The notes beneath the pieces were generated by a model, which saw only the letters and a list, made by a program, of their open reading frames with translations, had not been told where the DNA came from and did no database searches. 64,000 bases of DNA, taken from NCBI RefSeq assembly GCF_004216695.1, contig NZ_SGXC01000001.1, forward strand, positions 186,001-250,000. Reading direction: 5' to 3'. Position 1 is the first letter of the stretch, and every line of letters starts with the position of its first letter. Source of the stretch: Pigmentiphaga kullae (GTDB taxonomy: Bacteria > Pseudomonadota > Gammaproteobacteria > Burkholderiales > Burkholderiaceae_B). Below are positions 26,280 to 35,238 of the stretch, piece after piece. A program made the position numbers and the translations under genes.

Positions 26280-27086
26280 ATGACGACGAACGGCCAACGT
26301 CTGGCTGGCAAGACGGCCATCATCGTGGGCGCGGGCCAGCGCCCGGGCACGACGATGGGCAATGGGCGCGCGACCGCCGAGCGCTTCGCGCGGGAAGGTG
26401 CCAGGCTTCTGCTGGTGGACATCAACGACGCGTGGGCGCAGGACACGATGGCGGCGGTGCGCGCGCTGGGCGCTCCCGCAGAGGTGGCGGTTGCCGACAT
26501 CACCCGCGAGGACGACTGCCGCCGAGTGGTGGCGTCCTGCGTCGAACGATGGGGGCGCGTGGACATCCTGCACAACAACGTCGGCTTCTCCAAGGGCGAT
26601 GCCCGCACCGACGAACTGTCGCTGGAGTCGTGGCAGCGCATCATCGACGCCAACCTGACCGGCATGTTCCTGATGTGCAAGCACGCACTGCCGCAGATGA
26701 TCGCCCAGCGGTCCGGCTGCATCATCAACGTGTCGTCCACGTCGTCGCTGTCGGGCCGGCCCACGGTCACGTACAAGACCAGCAAGGGCGCGGTCAACAC
26801 GCTCACCCAGCACATCGCGTTCGAGAACGCGAAGCACGGCGTGCGCGCCAACGCGATCCTGCCGGGCCTGATCGACACGCCCATGGCCATCGAGCGACGC
26901 GCGGAGGAAACTGGCGTCCCCCGCGAAGTGATCCGCCGCGAGCGCGATGCGCTGGTGCCCATGGGCTACATGGGCGAAGCCGCCGACGTCGCGAACGCGG
27001 CGCTTTTCCTGGCCTCGGACGAAGCGCGCTACGTCACCGGCGTACTGTTTCCGGTCGATGGCGGCCTGCTGCTCAAGCGGGGCTGA
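26280..27086 (+). CDS. Short-chain dehydrogenase/reductase
   Basis: This is a 268-residue cytosolic NAD(P)-dependent oxidoreductase. The nucleotide loop is extended (VGAGQRPGTTMGNGRATAE), followed by DIND for cofactor choice, NNVG, catalytic Ser in NVSSTSSLSG, and Y-K-T-S-K. The C-terminus has the conserved ASDEARYVTGVLFPVDGG. The extended G-NGRA glycine loop is shared with the SDR at 33466, so the two are paralogues in separate Bug operons. It closes the Bug/racemase-like/Bug/SDR operon and is convergent with the next LysR gene. Confidence 0.93.
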   Translation: MTTNGQRLAGKTAIIVGAGQRPGTTMGNGRATAERFAREGARLLLVDINDAWAQDTMAAVRALGAPAEVAVADITREDDCRRVVASCVERWGRVDILHNNVGFSKGDARTDELSLESWQRIIDANLTGMFLMCKHALPQMIAQRSGCIINVSSTSSLSGRPTVTYKTSKGAVNTLTQHIAFENAKHGVRANAILPGLIDTPMAIERRAEETGVPREVIRRERDALVPMGYMGEAADVANAALFLASDEARYVTGVLFPVDGGLLLKRG

Positions 27087-27095
27087 GCGCGGGCC

Positions 27096-27971
27096 TCAGG
27101 CCTGGGGGCGAGCGAACAGTTCGCGTGCGCCCTCGGGCAGGGCCGCGGGATCGACGCATGCCATCCAGATCTGGCGGCCGGCCCATTCGTCCGCCAGCGC
27201 GACGACCTCCACCCCCGTCCGGTCGGCATAGGTCCGCGCCAACCCCTCGGCCATCAGGGCCAGGCCCAGCCCCTCGCGCACCAGCATGCAGCGCGCCTCG
27301 GGATTGGAGACCTGCGCGCTGACGTTGATGGGCCGGGGCAGGTTTTCGCCGATCAATCGCTGGAAGTTGGCCAGATCGTGGCGCGGGAAATAGCCGACGT
27401 AGTCATGGTCCAGCGTATCGAAGAAACGCACCGGACCGCCACGCGCCAGCGCGTGCCCTCTCGGGACGACCAGCGCGACCCGTTCGCGGCGGTACTCCAC
27501 GAAGTGCAGGCCCGGGGGCGGGAACGGCGCGTGATAGATTCCGATCTCCGCTTCTCCCTGGGTGACCAGCGCCGGGATCTCCACGCTGGATGCCTCCACG
27601 ATGTCGACGCGATGACCCGGGCAGACGCGGCGCAGCAGGCTGATGGCGCGCGGCAGGTACTGCAGCACGACCGACCGGCATGCGGCGATCCGGATGTGGG
27701 ACTCGCCGTCGTCGCGGAAGCTCGCCAGGGTCCGCTCCAACTGGCGGGCTGCCGACAGCAGCGAGGTCGCATGACGGTACAGCGCCTCTCCCGCCGCCGT
27801 GGGCTCGACGCCCCGGCCGGTCCGTCGCAGCAGCGATACGCCGTGCTCGCGCTCGAGCTCTGCCAACCGCTTGCTCACCGCCGAGGCCACGACGTTCAGC
27901 CGGTCGGCGCAACGGCTCAGGCTTTTTTCCTCGACGCATGCGACGAAGGTCTTCAGGCTTTGCAGGTCCAT
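27096..27971 (-). CDS. LysR-type transcriptional regulator
   Basis: This is a 291-residue regulator: MDLQSLKTFVACVEEKSLSR with the HTH VVASAVSKRLAELEREHGVS, then a LysR substrate domain (IRIAACRSVVLQYLPRAISL). The start at 27971 is the usual position just before the first helix; the frame stays open upstream without homology. It is convergent with the SDR gene, nine bases apart, and lies downstream of norR on the same strand, so its target is not obvious from position. Confidence 0.9.
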   Translation of the reverse strand: MDLQSLKTFVACVEEKSLSRCADRLNVVASAVSKRLAELEREHGVSLLRRTGRGVEPTAAGEALYRHATSLLSAARQLERTLASFRDDGESHIRIAACRSVVLQYLPRAISLLRRVCPGHRVDIVEASSVEIPALVTQGEAEIGIYHAPFPPPGLHFVEYRRERVALVVPRGHALARGGPVRFFDTLDHDYVGYFPRHDLANFQRLIGENLPRPINVSAQVSNPEARCMLVREGLGLALMAEGLARTYADRTGVEVVALADEWAGRQIWMACVDPAALPEGARELFARPQA

Positions 27972-28005
27972 GTCCTTTCCTTTTCCGCTTGCGCCGCCGG
28001 GTTCG

Positions 28006-29589
28006 TCAGGGCTCGGTAGCCGCCGACTTGAGTCCCAGCCTGGCGGCCAGGCGAGCCAGGTTGGCCCGGTCCACGCCCAGTTCGCGCGCGGCCGCCGACC
28101 AGTTGTCTCCATGGCGGCGCAGGGCCGCGGCGATCAGGCCGCGCTGGTAGCCCTCGACCGCCTGCTTGAGCGGCTGCGCGGGAACGCGCGCGCGAGCGGC
28201 CGCCGGGTTGTCGTGCGCGGAAACGGGGGGCACGGCCTCTCCTTCCTCCAGCCCCAGGTCCGCCACGGTCAGCGTCAATATGGCCGGACGCGGCGTCTGC
28301 CGGGATAGTGCCTTCAGCGCGCTGCGGCTGATCAGGTGTTCCAGCTCGCGCACGTTGCCCGGCCAGTCGTAGGCCAGCAGGGCCGCCTGCGCCTCGGCGG
28401 CCAGGCGCAGGTTGCGCAGCCCCAGGCGCGAGCGGTTTTCGTCCAGGAAGGCGCCGCTGAGCAGCAGCACGTCGCGGCCCCGTTCGCGCAAGGGCGGCAC
28501 CCGCAGCGGGTAGACGCTCAGGCGGTGGTAGAGGTCGGCGCGGAAACGCCCCTTGCGGACTTCCTCGGCCAGGTCGCGGTTGGTCGCCGCGATCAGCCGT
28601 ACGTCCACGTGATGCTCGCGGTCCGAGCCCAGGCGCTGCAACTGCCCGCTTTGCAGCACACGCAGCAGCTTGGCCTGTACCGCCAGCGGCAGTTCGCCCA
28701 CCTCGTCCAGCAGCAGGGTGCCGCCGTCGGCCAGTTCGAACTTGCCGCGCCGGTCGCCCACCGCGCCCGAGAACGCGCCCTTGACGTGGCCGAACAACTC
28801 GCTTTCCACCAACGCCTCGGGCAGGGCCGCGCAGTTGATGCTGACCAGCGGCCGCATCGCCCGCGCCGAGGCCGCGTGCAATGCCTGGGCCACCAGTTCC
28901 TTGCCGACGCCGGTCTCGCCGGTGACCAGCACGGTCAGGTCGCTGGCGCCCACGGTGCGCACCTCGTCCAGCAGCCGCCGGATGACGGCGCTGTGTCCCA
29001 GCAGCGGACGCGGCGCGGTTTCGGCCGCCGCCGCGCGATAGATCTCGGCGCGCTGGTGCTCGTCGCTGGCGCGCGAGGCCAGTAGCTGCAACCGGTCGGC
29101 CACGCTGACCGTCGCCGCGGCCAGGCTGGAGAAGGTCTGCAAGGCGTCCAGGTCGTGCGCCGAGAAACGCCCGGCCTCCATCGCGTCCAGCGTCAGCAGA
29201 CCCCAGGGGCGCTCGCCCACCCGCAGGACACAGCCCAGGCAATCGTGCACTTCCAGCTGCTCGCCTTCCATCCCTTCGACCAAGCCGTCGTAGGGGTCGG
29301 GCAGGCGGCTTCCGGCCGGAAAGCGCGTGGGACCGTCGGACTGGAGCAGCAACTGGAAGCGGGGATGCTCGTCCACCTTGAAACGGCGGCCCAACGTGTC
29401 GCTGCTCAGGCCGTCAACGGCCAGCGGCACCAGCCATTCGCCATCCAGCCGCAGCAGGGCTGTTGCATCGCAAGGAACCAGGGTGCGCACGGCTTCCAGC
29501 AGGCGCCGATAGCGTTCCCCTTCGGCGAGGTCTCGCGCCAGGTCATCCACCAGTGGAACAAGTGCGTGCAGCAGGGCATTTGAAGTCAT
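28006..29589 (-). CDS. norR: NorR: nitric-oxide-responsive sigma-54 activator
   Basis: This is a 527-residue cytosolic regulator that senses NO through a mononuclear iron in its GAF domain and activates sigma-54 RNA polymerase. The GAF domain (about residues 15-170) has RLPDPYDGLVEG and EVHDCLGC, with His115/Cys117 matching the iron-site His/Cys region of E. coli NorR. The AAA+ domain has Walker A GETGVGKE, Walker B TLLLDEVGE and a GAFSGA loop (residues 271-276), where the standard is GAFTGA. A Fis-type HTH ends the protein. I chose MTSNALLHAL as the start. It is divergent from hmp, with three NorR-type sites between. Confidence 0.93.
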   Translation of the reverse strand: MTSNALLHALVPLVDDLARDLAEGERYRRLLEAVRTLVPCDATALLRLDGEWLVPLAVDGLSSDTLGRRFKVDEHPRFQLLLQSDGPTRFPAGSRLPDPYDGLVEGMEGEQLEVHDCLGCVLRVGERPWGLLTLDAMEAGRFSAHDLDALQTFSSLAAATVSVADRLQLLASRASDEHQRAEIYRAAAAETAPRPLLGHSAVIRRLLDEVRTVGASDLTVLVTGETGVGKELVAQALHAASARAMRPLVSINCAALPEALVESELFGHVKGAFSGAVGDRRGKFELADGGTLLLDEVGELPLAVQAKLLRVLQSGQLQRLGSDREHHVDVRLIAATNRDLAEEVRKGRFRADLYHRLSVYPLRVPPLRERGRDVLLLSGAFLDENRSRLGLRNLRLAAEAQAALLAYDWPGNVRELEHLISRSALKALSRQTPRPAILTLTVADLGLEEGEAVPPVSAHDNPAAARARVPAQPLKQAVEGYQRGLIAAALRRHGDNWSAAARELGVDRANLARLAARLGLKSAATEP

Positions 29590-29641
29590 TTTGACCAACA
29601 CAAAGTCATAAAGACACATAAAGATTGTAGGTCATTATGAC
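29585..29641. promoter_or_regulatory. Three NorR enhancer sites (GT-N7-AC)
   Basis: Three 11-base elements fit the NorR consensus GT-N7-AC with GTCA-N3-TGAC-like arms: GTCATTTTGAC (29585-29595), GTCATAAAGAC (29605-29615) and GTCATTATGAC (29631-29641, a perfect palindrome). Three such sites between norR and its target is the known layout for NorR enhancers in E. coli and Ralstonia. The first overlaps the norR start codon, so bound NorR could also limit its own expression. Confidence 0.85.
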
Positions 29642-29682
29642 CCACACCATCGGAAAATGGCGCAGCGCCGCGAGCATCGGCC

Positions 29683-29697
29683 TGGCACGTATCTTGA
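29683..29697 (+). promoter_or_regulatory. Sigma-54 promoter of hmp
   Basis: TGGCACGTATCTTGA matches the -24/-12 consensus TGGCACG-N4-TTGC. GG lies at 29684-29685, then ten bases, then GA where GC is usual. It lies 42 bases downstream of the last NorR site and 58 bases upstream of the hmp ATG, as expected for a NorR-activated flavohaemoglobin gene. Confidence 0.82.
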
Positions 29698-29754
29698 ATG
29701 AGGAAAAGCGAAGGCCGTCCCCTTTCCCGGCCGGCCGCTCTTGCAGGAGATACC

Positions 29755-30933
29755 ATGCTGTCCGCTCAACAACGAGCCATCATCAAGGCCACTGTCCCGC
29801 TGCTGGAAACCGGCGGCGAAGCCCTGACCACCCATTTCTACCGCCTGATGCTAGCCGAGTACCCGGAAGTCCGGCCTCTGTTCAACCAGGCCCACCAGGC
29901 CAGCGGCGACCAGCCGCGCGCGCTGGCCAACGGCGTGCTGGCCTACGCGCGCCACATCGACGACCTCACGCCCCTGGGCGGGCTGGTCGGCCGCATCGTG
30001 AACAAGCACGTCGGACTGCAGATCCTGCCCGAACACTATCCCATCGTCGGCGCCTGCCTGCTGCGCGCCATCCGCGAAGTACTCGGTCCCGACGTCGCCA
30101 CCGACGAAGTCATCGAAGCCTGGGGCGCGGCCTACCAGCAATTGGCGACGCTGCTGATCGGCGCCGAGGAACAGTGCTACGCCACCCAGGAAAAGGCCGC
30201 CGGCGGCTGGCGCGGCGCGCGCGCCTTCCGCGTAGCCCGCAAGGAACAGGAAAGCCAGGAGATCACCTCGTTCTACCTCGTGCCCGCCGACGGCGGTTCG
30301 CTGCTGGACTTCCAGCCCGGCCAATACATCGGCCTGAAGCTGGTCGTAGACGGCGAGGAAGTCCGCCGCAACTACTCGCTGTCCGCGCCGCCCAACGGCC
30401 GCGAGTACCGCATCAGCGTCAAGCGCCAGGGTGACGGCGTCGTCTCCAACCACCTGCATGACAGGATCGGCGAAGGCGACACGCTGGACCTGTTTCCGCC
30501 GTCGGGCAATTTCACGCTGCAGGCCAGCGACAAGCCGCTGGTGCTGATCAGCGGCGGCGTCGGCATCACCCCCACCCTGGCCATGCTGCAAGCGGCCCTG
30601 GGCGGATCGCGCGCCATCCACTTCATCCACTGCGCCCGCAACCAGGCCGTGCACGCCTTCCGCGACTACGTGGATGCCGCGGCCGGCAAGTTCCCGCAGC
30701 TCAAGCGCTTCTATTGCTACGACGAGGCCGGCGAGACGGCGCAGCGACCCGATGCGGTCGGCCTGCTGACCAAGGAACAACTGGCGCAATGGCTGCCGCA
30801 GGATCGCGACGTCGACGTCTACTTCCTGGGTCCCAAGCCCTTCATGCGCAACGTGCAGCGCTACCTGAAGGAGCTGGGCGTGCCGGAGACGCAGACGCGG
30901 TATGAGTTCTTCGGGCCGGAGGCGATGGCGTAG
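29755..30933 (+). CDS. hmp: Flavohaemoglobin (nitric oxide dioxygenase)
   Basis: This 392-residue cytosolic enzyme oxidises NO to nitrate with O2 and NAD(P)H. The globin domain (residues 1-140) has the distal Tyr29 and Gln53 and the proximal His85 (NKHVGLQILPEHYP). The FAD domain has RRNYSLSAPPNG, and the NAD domain has LISGGVGITPTLAML with a terminal YEFFGPEA. The ATG at 29755 has AGGAGA upstream; an in-frame ATG at 29698 lies right after the -12 element and is too early. NO protection fits its NorR/sigma-54 control region. Confidence 0.96.
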   Translation: MLSAQQRAIIKATVPLLETGGEALTTHFYRLMLAEYPEVRPLFNQAHQASGDQPRALANGVLAYARHIDDLTPLGGLVGRIVNKHVGLQILPEHYPIVGACLLRAIREVLGPDVATDEVIEAWGAAYQQLATLLIGAEEQCYATQEKAAGGWRGARAFRVARKEQESQEITSFYLVPADGGSLLDFQPGQYIGLKLVVDGEEVRRNYSLSAPPNGREYRISVKRQGDGVVSNHLHDRIGEGDTLDLFPPSGNFTLQASDKPLVLISGGVGITPTLAMLQAALGGSRAIHFIHCARNQAVHAFRDYVDAAAGKFPQLKRFYCYDEAGETAQRPDAVGLLTKEQLAQWLPQDRDVDVYFLGPKPFMRNVQRYLKELGVPETQTRYEFFGPEAMA

Positions 30934-30954
30934 GCCTGCCGGTACAGGGCCGCG

Positions 30955-31854
30955 CTACGCGAAGAACTGCTTCATCTCCAGCCCGCGGATGATCTGCGCG
31001 GTCGCCTCCGCCAGCGCAGGCAGCGGGCCGCTGGCCGGCGTGGCCAGGGTCAGGTTGTTCATGATGACCGGCTCGACGATGGACGAGAAGGCCAGGAAAT
31101 CCTGGCCCGCCATGTCGCTCAGCGCCGAGCGCGGGATGATGGTGAACATGCCTTCCTTGGCCATGGTCTCGAGGATGGTGTGCACCACGTCCACCTCGGC
31201 CACCACGTCCAGCGTCACGTTCACTTCGCGGCAGGTGCGGTCCACCAGCGCGCGGATGGTATTGGGCGCGCTGGGCAGCACCAGCGGATAGCGGCCCAGG
31301 TCCCGCGCGCGCACGCGCGGCGGCGGCACGGGCCGGCAGGCCTTGCCGTAGGCCAGCACCAGGTCCTCGCGGTAGATGGATTCGAACCGCAGCAGGGACG
31401 AGGACGGCGGGTCGTACAGCAGCGCCAGGTCCACCCTGCCCTTGACCAGCCATTCGTTCATCTCGGAACTCAGGCCCTCGGCCAGCGTCAGCGCGGCATC
31501 GGGATGCAGGCGCCGGAACGACTGCACGATGTGCGGCGCCATGCGGCGCGCGACCCGGTGCGGCATGCCCAGCCGCACCTTGTCCTGCGCGGCGGCGCGA
31601 AAGGCGCGCATGTCCTGGCGCGCGTGCTGGGCCATGGCATCGAGCGTCTTGGCGTGCTCCAGAAAACGCAGCCCGGCCTCGGTGGGCTCCACGCCCCGGC
31701 CGGTGCGCACCAGCAGATGGTGGCGCAGTTCGGCTTCCAGCAGCTGGATCTGCCGGCTGAGCGAAGGCTGCGAGACGCCCAGCACCTCGCCCGCGCGGGA
31801 AAGGCTGCGCATTTCGCAGACGACGATGAAGTAGCGGATTTGCCGGAGGTCCAT
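30955..31854 (-). CDS. LysR-type transcriptional regulator
   Basis: This is a 299-residue regulator of the CbbR/NAC-like branch. The HTH is MDLRQIRYFIVVCEMRSLSR with VSQPSLSRQIQLLEAELRHH, followed by a substrate domain (VRLGMPHRVARRMAPHIVQS). It is divergent from the amidohydrolase/CMD/SDR/SMP-30/Bug operon across 107 bases. The gap contains GTATAC and nearby TATAT half-sites that could form its operator. It is probably the activator of that operon. Confidence 0.91.
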   Translation of the reverse strand: MDLRQIRYFIVVCEMRSLSRAGEVLGVSQPSLSRQIQLLEAELRHHLLVRTGRGVEPTEAGLRFLEHAKTLDAMAQHARQDMRAFRAAAQDKVRLGMPHRVARRMAPHIVQSFRRLHPDAALTLAEGLSSEMNEWLVKGRVDLALLYDPPSSSLLRFESIYREDLVLAYGKACRPVPPPRVRARDLGRYPLVLPSAPNTIRALVDRTCREVNVTLDVVAEVDVVHTILETMAKEGMFTIIPRSALSDMAGQDFLAFSSIVEPVIMNNLTLATPASGPLPALAEATAQIIRGLEMKQFFA

Positions 31855-31961
31855 GGATGCAATGGTATACGTTTTTCCTATATCAGAAGTCAGGCTGGGC
31901 GCATTGCTCGGCCCGGGGGGCTTGCGCATGATGCGAGGTTGACGTTCACCGCTACCCCGCC

Positions 31962-32831
31962 ATGCCCGACTGCGCTCCCCCCCTTGCCAAGATCTCGCCT
32001 CCCGCCGACTCCCTGCCGGCGCGCGCCTGCGACACCCACTTCCACGTCTTCGGCCCCGCCGACGTCTTCCCCTACGCCGACGACCGTCCCTACACGCCGC
32101 CCGACGCGCCCTTCGAACGGCTGCGCGACCTGCACCGGCGGCTGGGATTCGAGCGCGGGGTCATCGTGCATCCGGGCTGCCACGGCTATGACCTGTCGGT
32201 CACGCTCGATGCGCTGGACCGCGGCGCGGGCCAGTACCGGGCGATCGCCCTGCTGGATCCGGCCACCGACGAGGCCCGCATCGCCGAACTCGACCGCCGT
32301 GGCGTGCGCGGCGTGCGCTTCAATTTCGTGGCCCACCTGGCCAACGCCGGCTGGGACGAACTGGCCCGCATCGTGCCCCGCATCGCACCCTTCGGATGGC
32401 ACGTCTGCATCCATTCGGACCAGGCCTCGCTCGAAGGCTTGCTGCCCAGGCTCAGGACGCTGCCCGTTCCATTCGTGATCGATCACATGGGACGTGTGGC
32501 CGCCGCCGAAGGCACGCAGGGTTCGGCCTTCCGGGCCTTGCTCGCGCTACGCGACCATCCCGGTGCCTGGGTGAAGATCTCCGGACTGGACCGCACCTCC
32601 AGCAGCGGCAAGCGGCCGTTCCAGGATGCCGAGCCGCTGGTGTCGGCGCTGCTGGAGTCCATGCCCGAGCGCCTGCTGTGGGGCACCGACTGGCCGCATC
32701 CTAACGTGCGCGGCGACATGCCCGACGACGGCGAACTGCTGAACACCTTCCTGCGGCTGTGCCCCGATGCGGCCACGCGCCAGCGCATCCTGGCGGACAA
32801 CCCGCAGGAACTGTTCCGGTTCGCGCAATGA
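31962..32831 (+). CDS. LigI-like amidohydrolase (2-pyrone-4,6-dicarboxylate hydrolase family)
   Basis: This is a 289-residue cytosolic TIM-barrel hydrolase of the amidohydrolase_2/COG3618 group, whose members open lactones such as 2-pyrone-4,6-dicarboxylate. Metal and active-site positions are visible: CDTHFHVFG (H-x-H), VHPGCHG, CIHSDQ, FVIDHMGR and the aspartate in LLWGTDWPHPN. It is the first gene of a five-gene operon that also carries a second lactonase (SMP-30) and a decarboxylase-like protein, which fits ring-cleavage or sugar-lactone chemistry. The true substrate is open. Confidence 0.9.
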   Translation: MPDCAPPLAKISPPADSLPARACDTHFHVFGPADVFPYADDRPYTPPDAPFERLRDLHRRLGFERGVIVHPGCHGYDLSVTLDALDRGAGQYRAIALLDPATDEARIAELDRRGVRGVRFNFVAHLANAGWDELARIVPRIAPFGWHVCIHSDQASLEGLLPRLRTLPVPFVIDHMGRVAAAEGTQGSAFRALLALRDHPGAWVKISGLDRTSSSGKRPFQDAEPLVSALLESMPERLLWGTDWPHPNVRGDMPDDGELLNTFLRLCPDAATRQRILADNPQELFRFAQ

Positions 32832-32876
32832 CACGGCGCGTGTTCCACTTCGCCCAGGACACCAGGAGACCCGACC

Positions 32877-33428
32877 ATGCCTAGACTCAATCCCCCCGAC
32901 GTCGAACAGATGTCCGAACACCAGCGCCGCGTCTACGACGCCATCGCCTCGGGCCCGCGCGGCAAGGTGCGCGGACCGCTGGCGATCTGGCTGCACCGCC
33001 CCGGCCTGGCCGAACACGCACAGGCCCTGGGCCAGTATTGCCGCTACGACTCCAGCCTGCCGCCGCGCCTGTCCGAACTGGCCATCCTGACCATGGCCGC
33101 GCTGTGGCGCGCGCCTTTCGAATGGTGGGCGCACCACCCCATCGCCCTGAAGGCGGGGCTGGACGCGGAGGTGGCCGAGCAGATCCGCGCCGGCGCCACG
33201 CCCGTGTTCGCCCAGCGGGACGAATCGGTCGTCTACCGCTTCGTGCGCGAACTGGTGGAAACGCGGCAGGTCCCGGACGCGCTCTACCAGGAGGCCCTGG
33301 AGATCCTGGGCAAGGACGGCGTCGTCGACCTGGTCGGCATGGCCGGCTACTACACCCTGATCTCGATGACGCTGAGCGTCTTCGAGATTCCCACGCCCGA
33401 TGGCAGCACCGTCGAATTCGGACGTTGA
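32877..33428 (+). CDS. Carboxymuconolactone decarboxylase family protein
   Basis: This is a 183-residue AhpD-like all-alpha cytosolic protein. The core reads LPPRLSELAILTMAALWRAP followed by FEWWAHHPIALKAGL, the CMD fold region. There is no C-x-x-C pair, so it is not an AhpD-type peroxidase and is closer to the decarboxylase-like group. The gene lies 45 bases after the amidohydrolase and 37 bases before the SDR. Together these suggest lactone opening plus decarboxylation of a cyclic acid. Confidence 0.88.
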   Translation: MPRLNPPDVEQMSEHQRRVYDAIASGPRGKVRGPLAIWLHRPGLAEHAQALGQYCRYDSSLPPRLSELAILTMAALWRAPFEWWAHHPIALKAGLDAEVAEQIRAGATPVFAQRDESVVYRFVRELVETRQVPDALYQEALEILGKDGVVDLVGMAGYYTLISMTLSVFEIPTPDGSTVEFGR

Positions 33429-33465
33429 TCCACTTACACCTATCACCAGATACGAGAGACACACC

Positions 33466-34266
33466 ATGACTGGCCGCCTGCAAGGCAAGATAGCGATCGT
33501 CACCGGCGCGGGCAGCGTCGGCCCCGGCTGGGGCAACGGCCGCGCCATCGCCTACCGTTTCGCGCAGGAAGGCGCGCGCGTCTTCGCGGTGGACCGCGAC
33601 CCCGCGGCCATGGAAGAAACCGTGGCCCGCGTGCGCGAGATCGGCGGCGAGATCGCCATCTGGCGCTGCGACGTCACCTCGTCGGATGAAGTCCAAGACA
33701 TGGTGCGCGCCTGCGTGGACACCTGGGGCGGCGTGGACATCCTGGTCAACAACGTGGGCGGTTCGCGCAAGGGCGGCCCGGTGGATCTGGACGAGGCGGC
33801 GTGGGACGCGCAGATCGACTTCAACCTGAAGAGCGTCTACCTGGGCTGCCGCCACGTGCTGCCGCTGATGGAGGAACAGGGCGGCGGCGCGATCGTCAAC
33901 ATCGCCTCGACCTCGGGCACGCGCTGGACCGGCTCGGCCCAGGTCGGCTACTCCAGCGCGAAGGCCGGCGTCATCCAGTTGTCGCGCGTCGTGGCGCTGG
34001 AATACGCCAAGAAAAACATCCGCTGCAACACGGTCATTCCGGGCCAGATGCACACTCCCATGGTCGAAGTCCGGCTGGCCGGACAACGCGCGGGGGGCGA
34101 CGTCGAAAAGCTGCTGGCGCAACGCCAGTCGCGCATCCCCCTGCCCTTCATGGGCGACGGACTGGATACCGCCAACGCCGCGCTGTTCCTGGCATCCAGC
34201 GAAGCCCGCTTCATCACCGCCACCGAGATCGTGGTCGACGGAGGCATGAGTGCGCGCTGCGACTGA
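33466..34266 (+). CDS. Short-chain dehydrogenase/reductase
   Basis: This is a 266-residue cytosolic oxidoreductase. The start MTGRLQGKIAIVTGAGSVG is chosen over an upstream in-frame ATG inside the CMD gene. The glycine loop is TGAGSVGPGWGNGRA, the cofactor-selecting stretch VDRD, then VNNVGG, ASTSGTRWTG and Y-S-S-A-K, ending FLASSEARFITATEIVVDGG. It shares the unusual G-NGRA loop with the SDR at 26280. The last 17 bases overlap the SMP-30 gene, so translation of the two is coupled. Confidence 0.93.
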   Translation: MTGRLQGKIAIVTGAGSVGPGWGNGRAIAYRFAQEGARVFAVDRDPAAMEETVARVREIGGEIAIWRCDVTSSDEVQDMVRACVDTWGGVDILVNNVGGSRKGGPVDLDEAAWDAQIDFNLKSVYLGCRHVLPLMEEQGGGAIVNIASTSGTRWTGSAQVGYSSAKAGVIQLSRVVALEYAKKNIRCNTVIPGQMHTPMVEVRLAGQRAGGDVEKLLAQRQSRIPLPFMGDGLDTANAALFLASSEARFITATEIVVDGGMSARCD

Positions 34267-35197
34267 CACCCCCGTGCGCTATCCCGATCCGGCCGTCATC
34301 GCGCTGGATCCGCGATTCGAGAAGCTCACGCTGCCGCTGGCGGCCGTCGAGCGCCTGGCCACGGGATGCCGCTGGGCCGAAGGGCCGGTGTGGTTCGGCG
34401 ATGCCCGCTGCCTGCTGTGGAGCGACGTGCCCAACGACCGCATCATGCGCTGGGACGAGATCACCGGGCAGACGCACGCCTGGCGTACCGTGTCCGGCCA
34501 CGCGAACGGCAATACGCGCGACCGCCAGGGGCGCCTGGTCACCTGCGAGCACCAGGGGCGCCGCGTCACCCGCACCGAACACGACGGCCGCATCACCGTG
34601 CTGGCCGACCGCTACCAGGGCAAACACCTGAATTCGCCCAACGACGTCGTCGTGAAATCCGACGGCTCGATCTGGTTCACCGACCCGCCCTTCGGCATCA
34701 TCGGCTACTACCAGGGCGAGAAGGCCGAACAGGAAATTCCCGCCGCCATCTATCGCATCGACCCGAACAGCGGCGCGGTCGAGCTGGTCTGCGACACCGT
34801 CAACGGCCCCAACGGGCTGGCTTTCTCGCCCGACGAGAAACAGCTGTACGTGATCGAATCGCGCGCCCGCCCCCGCAACGTCCTGGTATTCGACGTATCG
34901 GACGACGGCCGCCGGCTGGGCCCGCAGCGCGTGCTGTTCGACGCCGCCGACGGCACGCCCGACGGCTTTCGCGTCGACGTCGAAGGCAACCTCTGGTGCG
35001 GCTGGGGCATGGGCACGCCCGAGCTCGACGGGGTCCGCGTCTACTCGCCCCGGGGGGAACTCCTGGGCCGCATCGCCCTGCCCGAGCGCTGCGCGAATCT
35101 GTGTTTTGGCGGCAAGCATCGCAACCGCCTGTTCATGGCGTCCTGCACGTCGATCTACTCGTTGTTCGTCAATACCCAGGGTGCCCTCGGCGGCTGA
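34250..35197 (+). CDS. SMP-30/gluconolactonase family lactonase
   Basis: This is a 315-residue six-bladed beta-propeller lactonase. The metal-site residues are the Glu in CRWAEGPVW, Asn in LNSPNDVVVKSDGSIWFTDP, Asn in VNGPNGLAFSPD and Asp in GTPDGFRVDVEGNLW. The GTG start at 34250 has GGAGG five bases upstream and lies inside the SDR 3' end. No signal peptide is present, so it is cytosolic. Opening a sugar or aldonic-type lactone is the family role; with the upstream SDR it could form an oxidation-then-lactonase pair. Confidence 0.92.
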   Translation: MRAATDTPVRYPDPAVIALDPRFEKLTLPLAAVERLATGCRWAEGPVWFGDARCLLWSDVPNDRIMRWDEITGQTHAWRTVSGHANGNTRDRQGRLVTCEHQGRRVTRTEHDGRITVLADRYQGKHLNSPNDVVVKSDGSIWFTDPPFGIIGYYQGEKAEQEIPAAIYRIDPNSGAVELVCDTVNGPNGLAFSPDEKQLYVIESRARPRNVLVFDVSDDGRRLGPQRVLFDAADGTPDGFRVDVEGNLWCGWGMGTPELDGVRVYSPRGELLGRIALPERCANLCFGGKHRNRLFMASCTSIYSLFVNTQGALGG

Positions 35198-35238
35198 ACG
35201 CCCGTACCCCGGTCTCCAAAACGATAAAGGAGAACACC

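Noticed and set aside
23966-26962. 998-residue minus-strand open frame
   Set aside because: It lies antisense to the racemase-like, Bug and SDR genes, all of which show clear family motifs; the frame itself has none.
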